Part shown: positions 58,278 to 64,000 of the stretch, piece after piece
How the letters are laid out: every line of letters begins with the position of its first letter
Numbering within the stretch: the stretch's first letter is position 1
Source: Algoriphagus halophilus
GTDB lineage: Bacteria; Bacteroidota; Bacteroidia; Cytophagales; Cyclobacteriaceae
Direction: 5' to 3'
Assembly: GCF_900129785.1 (NCBI RefSeq)
Contig: NZ_FSRC01000003.1
Location: 310,001 to 374,000 of the forward strand
Length of the DNA: 64,000 bases
Notes under the pieces: generated by a model
What the model saw: only the letters and a program-made list of their open reading frames with translations
The model's database searches: none
Told to the model about the DNA's origin: nothing
Program-made: the position numbers and the translations under genes

Positions 58278-61200
58278 ATGAAGGAAAATAAAAAAACCTA
58301 CTGGAAAGGGCTAGAGCAACTTAGCAACGATCCGGAGTTTGTAAAGCATGCCGATAAGGAGTTCGCAGAACTTCCATCTTCTTTGAATGAAGACGGTAGT
58401 GCCTCCAGAAGAGATTTTCTCAAGTTGATGGGATTTAGCTTAGCAGCTGCATCTTTGGCAGCTTGTGAGGCTCCGGTAAGAAAGGCTATCCCTTATGTTA
58501 ACAAGCCGGTTGATGTCAATCCGTCTATCCCTAATTATTACGCATCTACCTTCTCTTCAGGGGGTGATTATGCGTCAATTGTTGTAAAAACAAGAGAAGG
58601 TCGTCCTATCAAAATCGATGGAAACGAGCTTTCTCCTATTAATAAAGGTAAAGTAAATGCGATCGTAGAAGGATCTGTTCTTTCTCTATACGATAAGCAA
58701 AGACTAACTGGACCTTACATGGCGGGTGAGAAAACTGACTGGGCTACACTGGATGCTCAAGTGAAGTCTAAACTTGGTTCTGCTGGTTCTGTAAAGATTG
58801 TTTCGAATACCATCCTTTCTCCAACTACCAATAAAGCCCTTCAGCAATTCTCTGAAGTATTTGGTGGTGCTGAAGTGATTCAATACGATCCAATTTCCAA
58901 TTATGGAATTTCAAAAGCTGCGGAGACCTATTATGGTACTGCAGTAGTTCCTTCTTACTCTTTTGATAAAGCAAAAACCATCGTTTCTTTCGGAGCTGAC
59001 TTCTTAGGAACCTGGATTTCTCCAATTGAGTTTGCAGGCCAATATGCCAAAACCAGAAAGATATCAAAGGAAAAGCCTGAAATGTCCAGGCATTATCAGT
59101 TTGAATCCAACCTTTCATTAACTGGTGCCAATGCAGATTATAGAACTCCAATCAAAGCTTCTCAAAGTGGATTGGCGGTTTTGGCTTTATATAATGCCAT
59201 TGCAAAGAAAGCTGGTGCGGCCACTGTTTCAGCCCCAGCTGTTGAAGTAGCTCATTTAGATAAAGCAGCAAATGACCTGTGGGCAGCAAAGTCTGCAGGC
59301 TTGGTAGTTTCTGGTTCAAATGATCCGAACGTTCAGGTAGTCGTAAATGCGATCAATGAGCTATTAGGAGCTAATGGAACTACGGTTGATTTCAATGCTC
59401 CAGTGCATTTCCGTAAAGGGGATGATGCTCGCATGAATCAATTTGTGAATGAATTGAAAGGTGGACAAGTTGGAGCGGTAATTTTCTACAACTGTAACCC
59501 TGTATATGATTTCGCTAGAGGTGCTGAAGTTGCTGAAGGCATCGCAAAAGCCAAAGTGAGTATCTCTACTAACGGAACAATGGATGAGACAGCTTCTTTG
59601 GTACAAATGGTTGCTCCAGATCACCATTTCTTGGAATCCTGGAATGATTTCGAACCAAAGAAAGGTCATTATTCTTTAGGTCAGCCGACCATTTCTCCTC
59701 TTTTTGATACCAGACAAGCACAGGATTCATTCTTGACTTGGTCTGGATCTACTTCTAATTATTATGAATTTCTTCAACTAAACTGGGAATCTGAGATTTT
59801 CACCCAAGTTGAAACAGGAACTGATTTCCAAGAATTCTGGGATCGTTCTTTATATAATGGTGTTTTTGCAATTACACCTGCTGCTACTGAAGCCTTAGCT
59901 CCTGTTGGAGATGTAAGTGCTGCAGCTGCAACTGTTGCAAAAACCTATTCTGCTTCTAATGCTGGTGCTGAATTGGTATTGTATACCAAAGTAGGTATTG
60001 GTAGTGGTGCATTTGCAAATGTGCCTTGGCTTCAGGAAATGTCTGATCCAATCACTAAAGCTACTTGGGATAACTATTTGACAGTTTCTCAAAAATGGGC
60101 TTCTGAAAATGGAGTGACCATGATTGAAGGAGAGACTTCGAAAGCTTCTATTACTGTAAATGGAAAATCTTTAGTAGTTCCTATTTTGGTTCAACCAGGT
60201 CAAGCTGAAGGTACTTTTGGACTTGCTGTAGGTTACGGTAGAACAAAAGCTGGTCGAGTTGCAAATGGTGTGGGTGTGAATGCTTATGAATTGGCAGATA
60301 CATCCAAAGGATTTGTAAACTTTGACATCACAGCTGGAGTAGAAGTAGCTGCTACTGGTGAAGCATATAGAATTGCAAGAACACAAACTCACCAGACCTT
60401 CATGGGTCGTGAGAACGTGATCCAAGAAGCCACTCTTGCTGAATATAAAACCGATGCAAGTGCTGGTAGATATCATCCTGAAATCTACAAAGACGGAGAG
60501 TTTGTAAAACCAAGCAAAATCTCTCTTTGGTCAGGTCACCAATATTCTCAGCATCACTGGGGTCTTGCTATCGATATGAACTCCTGTATTGGATGTTCAG
60601 CATGTTCTGTTGCTTGTCAAGTTGAAAACAACGTGGCTGTAGTAGGAAAGCAAGAAGTATTGAACAGAAGAGAAATGGCTTGGATCAGAATTGACCGCTA
60701 TTATTCTTCTGATGCTCCTGCAGATGATTTGAGAGGTATGGAAGTAGCATCTGAGAATCCAGAAGTAACATTCCAACCAATGATGTGTCAGCAATGTAAC
60801 AACGCTCCTTGTGAGACAGTTTGTCCGGTTGCTGCAACCACTCACTCTTCTGAGGGTCTAAACCAAATGACTTACAACAGATGTATTGGTACAAGATATT
60901 GTGCAAACAACTGTCCTTATAAAGTACGTCGATTCAACTGGTTTAAATACCATGACAACAAAGACTTCGCAGGTGTAAACATTGCACAAAACGATGATCT
61001 AGGTAAAATGGTCTTGAATCCAGATGTCACTGTAAGAGCACGTGGTGTTATGGAAAAATGTTCCATGTGTGTGCAAAGAATTCAAGCTGGTAAGCTAGCT
61101 GCTAAACGTGAGAAGCGTAAAGTTCAGGATGGAGAAATCAACGTGGCTTGTGCGGTAGCCTGTCCTACAGATGCTCTTGTGTTTGGTGATATGAATGATG

Positions 61201-61364
61201 CCAACTCTAAAGTTTCTCAGTTATTGAAAATCAAAGAGAACACAACTTCTGCTTTGAAAGAAGTAAATGAGGAAAGAGCATACCACGTATTGGAAGAGAT
61301 CAACGTGAGTCCAAACGTTTGGTACTTTACCAAAATCAGAAATAAAGACAAAAACGAAGCGTAA
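58278..61364 (+). CDS. actB: Alternative complex III subunit ActB: molybdopterin-oxidoreductase-like plus iron-sulfur domain
   Basis: 1028 aa. A Tat-type S-R-R-D-F-L-K-L-M-G signal is at residues 42-51, with L-A-A-C following, so the protein may also be lipidated. A catalytic-domain relative of the DMSO-reductase family spans about 75-730; ActB proteins are known not to bind molybdopterin. The C-terminal ferredoxin-like part has four Cys clusters: C-I-G-C-S-A-C-S-V-A-C, C-Q-Q-C-N-N-A-P-C-E-T-V-C-P, C-I-G-T-R-Y-C-A-N-N-C-P and C-S-M-C with C-A-V-A-C-P. It forms the electron wire of the complex with ActA. Confidence 0.95.
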   Translation: MKENKKTYWKGLEQLSNDPEFVKHADKEFAELPSSLNEDGSASRRDFLKLMGFSLAAASLAACEAPVRKAIPYVNKPVDVNPSIPNYYASTFSSGGDYASIVVKTREGRPIKIDGNELSPINKGKVNAIVEGSVLSLYDKQRLTGPYMAGEKTDWATLDAQVKSKLGSAGSVKIVSNTILSPTTNKALQQFSEVFGGAEVIQYDPISNYGISKAAETYYGTAVVPSYSFDKAKTIVSFGADFLGTWISPIEFAGQYAKTRKISKEKPEMSRHYQFESNLSLTGANADYRTPIKASQSGLAVLALYNAIAKKAGAATVSAPAVEVAHLDKAANDLWAAKSAGLVVSGSNDPNVQVVVNAINELLGANGTTVDFNAPVHFRKGDDARMNQFVNELKGGQVGAVIFYNCNPVYDFARGAEVAEGIAKAKVSISTNGTMDETASLVQMVAPDHHFLESWNDFEPKKGHYSLGQPTISPLFDTRQAQDSFLTWSGSTSNYYEFLQLNWESEIFTQVETGTDFQEFWDRSLYNGVFAITPAATEALAPVGDVSAAAATVAKTYSASNAGAELVLYTKVGIGSGAFANVPWLQEMSDPITKATWDNYLTVSQKWASENGVTMIEGETSKASITVNGKSLVVPILVQPGQAEGTFGLAVGYGRTKAGRVANGVGVNAYELADTSKGFVNFDITAGVEVAATGEAYRIARTQTHQTFMGRENVIQEATLAEYKTDASAGRYHPEIYKDGEFVKPSKISLWSGHQYSQHHWGLAIDMNSCIGCSACSVACQVENNVAVVGKQEVLNRREMAWIRIDRYYSSDAPADDLRGMEVASENPEVTFQPMMCQQCNNAPCETVCPVAATTHSSEGLNQMTYNRCIGTRYCANNCPYKVRRFNWFKYHDNKDFAGVNIAQNDDLGKMVLNPDVTVRARGVMEKCSMCVQRIQAGKLAAKREKRKVQDGEINVACAVACPTDALVFGDMNDANSKVSQLLKIKENTTSALKEVNEERAYHVLEEINVSPNVWYFTKIRNKDKNEA

Positions 61365-61381
61365 TCATAATTTTATAAACT

Positions 61382-62746
61382 ATGCAGGTTACTTCATCCG
61401 TACGTGAGCCGTTAGTTACCGGAGGTAAAACCTACCATGATGTGACACATGATGTGTCCCGTCAGGTAGAAGGAAAACCAACTTTACTTTGGTTTCTTGC
61501 CTTCTTAACAGCCGCTGGTACTTTGGCTATAGGATTAATTGCAGTGACAGCCACCGTTTGGGAAGGCATCGGGATGTGGGGATTGAACAAGACAGTAGGT
61601 TGGGCTTGGGATATCACCAACTTCGTTTGGTGGGTTGGTATTGGTCACGCAGGTACTTTGATTTCAGCAGTATTGCTACTTTTCAGACAGAAGTGGAGAA
61701 CTTCTATCAACAGAGCAGCTGAAGCAATGACAATTTTCGCGGTTATTTGTGCGGCAATGTTCCCCGTTCTTCACATGGGTAGACCATGGTTAGGAGCTTA
61801 TTGGGCGCTTCCGCTTCCAAATACTTTTGGTTCGCTTTGGGTAAACTTTAACTCTCCTCTTCTTTGGGACGTATTCGCGATTTCTACTTATTTCTCAGTT
61901 TCCTTGGTATTCTGGTATATAGGTTTGATTCCTGATTTTGCTACCATTAGAGATAGAGCTACAGGATTAAGAAAAGTGATTTACGGAGCGCTTTCTTTTG
62001 GATGGGACGGAGCTGCTAAAACTTGGATGAGATATGAGTCAGTTTCCTTGATTTTGGCTGGTTTGGCAACTCCATTGGTACTTTCGGTTCACACCATTGT
62101 ATCCTTTGACTTTGCAACTTCGGTTATTCCAGGTTGGCATACTACAATCTTCCCTCCATACTTTGTGGCTGGTGCGATTTTCTCTGGATTCGCGATGGTA
62201 TTGACGCTGATGATCATTACCAGAAAGGTGTTCAAATTGGAAGATTACATTACCATGACCCACATTGAATTGATGAATATCGTTATTATCATCACTGGAT
62301 CAATTGTAGGTATTGCATACATCACTGAATTCTTCATCGCTTGGTACTCTGGCGTAGAAGCAGAACAATATGCGTTTATCAACCGTGCTACTGGACCTTA
62401 TTGGTGGGCTTACTGGTCAATGATGACTTGTAATGTGATCTCTCCTCAGTTATTCTGGTTCAAGAAAATTAGAACTTCTATCATTGCGACATTTGCCTTG
62501 TCAATTGTTGTAAACATCGGTATGTGGTTTGAACGTTTCGTAATTATCGTTACTTCTCTTCACAGAGATTACTTGCCATCTTCTTGGGCAATGTTCTACC
62601 CGTCTATTACAGATATTGGAGTTTACTTATTCACCTTTGGATTGTTCTTTACTTTATTCTTCTTGTTTGCCAAGTTCTTCCCGGTGATCAACATGGCTGA
62701 AGTAAAATCAGTATTGAAGTCTACATCTGAAAAAGTTCGTAAATAA
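61382..62746 (+). CDS. actC: Alternative complex III subunit ActC (NrfD-like quinol-site membrane subunit)
   Basis: 454 aa with about ten transmembrane helices. NrfD/PsrC features include [13 protein letters not shown] in an early helix, [30 protein letters not shown] and [14 protein letters not shown]. It binds menaquinol in the membrane and is thought to contribute to proton movement. It starts 18 nt after actB and is 3 nt from actD. Confidence 0.95.
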   Translation: MQVTSSVREPLVTGGKTYHDVTHDVSRQVEGKPTLLWFLAFLTAAGTLAIGLIAVTATVWEGIGMWGLNKTVGWAWDITNFVWWVGIGHAGTLISAVLLLFRQKWRTSINRAAEAMTIFAVICAAMFPVLHMGRPWLGAYWALPLPNTFGSLWVNFNSPLLWDVFAISTYFSVSLVFWYIGLIPDFATIRDRATGLRKVIYGALSFGWDGAAKTWMRYESVSLILAGLATPLVLSVHTIVSFDFATSVIPGWHTTIFPPYFVAGAIFSGFAMVLTLMIITRKVFKLEDYITMTHIELMNIVIIITGSIVGIAYITEFFIAWYSGVEAEQYAFINRATGPYWWAYWSMMTCNVISPQLFWFKKIRTSIIATFALSIVVNIGMWFERFVIIVTSLHRDYLPSSWAMFYPSITDIGVYLFTFGLFFTLFFLFAKFFPVINMAEVKSVLKSTSEKVRK

Positions 62747-62748
62747 TC

Positions 62749-63279
62749 ATGGAAAGAGATAAGAATTTTATTTTGGGAGTTTACGACGATGAGGACGTAT
62801 TACTCCATGCTGTTTCTGAAGTAAGAACTAGCGGTGTCAAAATACATGAAGTATATACTCCGTATCCAGTTCACGGATTGGAAGATGTACTTGGTTATAA
62901 AAGAAGCCGATTACCGATTGCTGCATTCCTATTTGGATTGTTAGGAACTTCCTTGGCTTTGACCATGCAGTTATATATGATGAGATTTGACTGGCCAATG
63001 ATTATTGGAGGTAAGGATTACGCTGCTATTCCTGACTTTATTCCAGTTACGTTTGAATTGACTGTATTGCTTGCGGCATTTGGAATGGTGGGTGTATTTA
63101 TGATCAGTTCTGACTTGAAGCCTTGGGCTCAGCCTCGAATCTTTGATTTGAGAAGTACTGATGATAAGCATATCATGGCAATTGATATTGCAAATAACAC
63201 GAGTATGGAAGTAGCAAAAATTCAGGAGATTCTTAAGTCTTCCGGTGCTACAGAGGTGAATAATAAAAGTTTTGAATAG
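62749..63279 (+). CDS. actD: Alternative complex III subunit ActD (DUF3341)
   Basis: 176 aa. A cytoplasmic N-terminal part (L-G-V-Y-D-D-E-D-V-L-L-H-A) is followed by V-H-G-L-E-D-V-L-G and two transmembrane helices at about residues 57-77 and 98-122, the standard ActD/DUF3341 layout. Structural subunit with no cofactor. The stop lies 13 nt before the ActE ATG. Confidence 0.93.
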   Translation: MERDKNFILGVYDDEDVLLHAVSEVRTSGVKIHEVYTPYPVHGLEDVLGYKRSRLPIAAFLFGLLGTSLALTMQLYMMRFDWPMIIGGKDYAAIPDFIPVTFELTVLLAAFGMVGVFMISSDLKPWAQPRIFDLRSTDDKHIMAIDIANNTSMEVAKIQEILKSSGATEVNNKSFE

Positions 63280-63292
63280 TAATTCTGGAAAA

Positions 63293-63922
63293 ATGAAGAT
63301 TGCTAAAGCACTAAGTTTATTGGGGTTTGCTGTTGCTGGAATCACGTTAGCTGGCTGTAAGGCTGGTGGTGATAATCAGGGACTGGAATATGCTCCACAG
63401 ATGTATCACTCTGTAGCATACGAGCCATTGACTCAAATCAAAGATGAGTCTCAGGGAGATTGGTTATCTAACAGAGAAGATGAGAAAGGTGAGTTTTTCA
63501 ACAGTAATGTGTATAACCCTCATGGAATGAACATGAGAGAGCCAGTTGAAGGAACAGTTCCTAGAAATAAAGGAGGATATCTTCCATATAGATACAAAGC
63601 TTTCGAAGTAGAAGCTGCTGCTGCAAATTTGACAAACCCGGTTGAATTGACAGATGAAGTGTTAGAAGATGGAGAGCGGTTATTTTTACAATATTGTTCT
63701 GCTTGCCATGGAAAAGGTGGACAAGGAGACGGTAAAGTAGGAGAAATTATCGGTGGTGTGGCTAACCTTACAGGTGGCGCTTACATTAACCTGCCGGAAG
63801 GACATATTTACCATGTAATTACTAAGGGAAAAGGAAGAATGGGAGCGCATGGTTCTCAGATTTCTCCTGAAAGAAGATGGAAAATTGTTCACTATGTTAA
63901 ACAAGTAATTCAGAAGCAATAA
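63293..63922 (+). CDS. actE: Alternative complex III subunit ActE, monohaem cytochrome c lipoprotein
   Basis: 209 aa from ATG 63293, chosen because it starts a clean lipoprotein signal (G-I-T-L-A-G-C, Cys22); an overlapping TTG start inside actD adds seven residues. One haem motif C-S-A-C-H-G-K-G near residue 140 and a likely distal Met in G-R-M-G-A-H-G. The Y-S-V-A-Y-E-P and R-N-K-G-G-Y-L-P-Y segments are typical. It passes electrons out of the complex on the periplasmic side. actF starts 2 nt after the stop. Confidence 0.94.
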   Translation: MKIAKALSLLGFAVAGITLAGCKAGGDNQGLEYAPQMYHSVAYEPLTQIKDESQGDWLSNREDEKGEFFNSNVYNPHGMNMREPVEGTVPRNKGGYLPYRYKAFEVEAAAANLTNPVELTDEVLEDGERLFLQYCSACHGKGGQGDGKVGEIIGGVANLTGGAYINLPEGHIYHVITKGKGRMGAHGSQISPERRWKIVHYVKQVIQKQ

Positions 63923-63924
63923 TC

Positions 63925-64000
63925 ATGGCTCACGACGTACAGCATTATAATTTGGATCAAAAATTTGATTTTACCGCTGCGACTAAGAAGTCGGTTTTCA
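63925..64000 (+). CDS. actF: Start of a further act-operon gene, probably ActF (3' end outside window)
   Basis: Open from ATG 63925 to the window edge: M-A-H-D-V-Q-H-Y-N-L-D-Q-K-F-D-F-T and onward. The position directly after actE is that of ActF, the second quinone-site NrfD-like subunit. The 25 visible residues are too few for a family call by themselves, so this rests on gene order. Confidence 0.65.
   Translation, partial: MAHDVQHYNLDQKFDFTAATKKSVF

Noticed and set aside
59364..60476. Two frames of about 100 codons on the minus strand inside actB
   Set aside because: Low-complexity Ser/Cys-rich translations of the reverse strand of a conserved gene.
1..64000. Mobile elements, CRISPR arrays, prophage or defence island
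   Set aside because: No transposase, integrase, spaced direct-repeat array, phage structural gene or cas gene was seen on either strand.

Overview
The window looks like a chromosomal segment of a marine or environmental Bacteroidota, most likely Cytophagales near Cyclobacteriaceae/Algoriphagus. This is judged from family content, not from a database search. The signs are a TamL lipoprotein with TamB, SusC-style TonB receptor architecture, Pirellula/Verrucomicrobium-type cytochromes, an alternative complex III (act) operon, A+T-rich intergenic DNA, and promoters of the Bacteroidota type (TTTG, about 19 nt, TAnnTTTG). I saw no insertion sequence, prophage, integrase, CRISPR array or rRNA. Nearly all coding capacity is intact chromosomal genes.

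Layout. 1-444: tail of an M28 peptidase, then a strong bidirectional terminator. 587-10734 (minus): an envelope run tamB, tamL, DUF4153 membrane protein, VOC protein, DinB-like protein. 11079-14297 (minus): a three-gene operon in which a VioB/RebD/StaD-like enzyme appears split into an N-terminal-half protein and a separate ferritin-like protein, followed by a VOC protein. 14539-15603 (minus): PhnB-like and DoxX-like genes. 15722-19336 (plus): a TonB receptor and PepSY reductase behind a promoter with two tandem operator-like repeats. 19470-21173 (plus): a conserved hypothetical and a GH10 xylanase. 21244-23022 (minus): a subclass B1 metallo-beta-lactamase and a thioredoxin-reductase-like flavoprotein whose promoter carries a 35-nt perfect palindrome. 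23125-30936 (minus): two large propeller/HEAT/cytochrome c lipoproteins flanking a cysteine-rich TIM-barrel-like protein. 31139-37274 (minus): phosphatase, tRNA-Ser, DUF885, and mltG/thioesterase/YihY. 37364-41718 (plus): NUDIX, Sua5/YrdC, WbqC-like, ClpC. 41793-43849 (minus): small membrane protein and a PolX-like protein with a degenerate polymerase site. 43951-47480 (plus): EVE protein, unknown secreted protein, pyrR, pyrB. 47555-53576: beta-barrel protein, ABC exporter, cystathionine beta-synthase, membrane protein, PlsC-like acyltransferase. 53745-56413: rpsA with a structured leader, and a small outer-membrane protein. tRNA-Cys follows, and the window ends in actABCDE and the start of actF.

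How the genes fit together. The end of the window is respiratory: act genes transfer electrons from menaquinol to cytochrome c or oxidase. The two CxxCH lipoproteins could feed periplasmic electrons into such a chain. TamB/TamL, PlsC, MltG and the beta-barrel proteins serve the envelope. The TonB/PepSY pair is a metal (probably ferric siderophore) uptake unit under metalloregulator-like control. The most unusual items are the split VioB-like operon, the palindromic operator over the flavoprotein promoter, the unknown cysteine-rich barrel protein and the PolX homologue lacking two polymerase aspartates.
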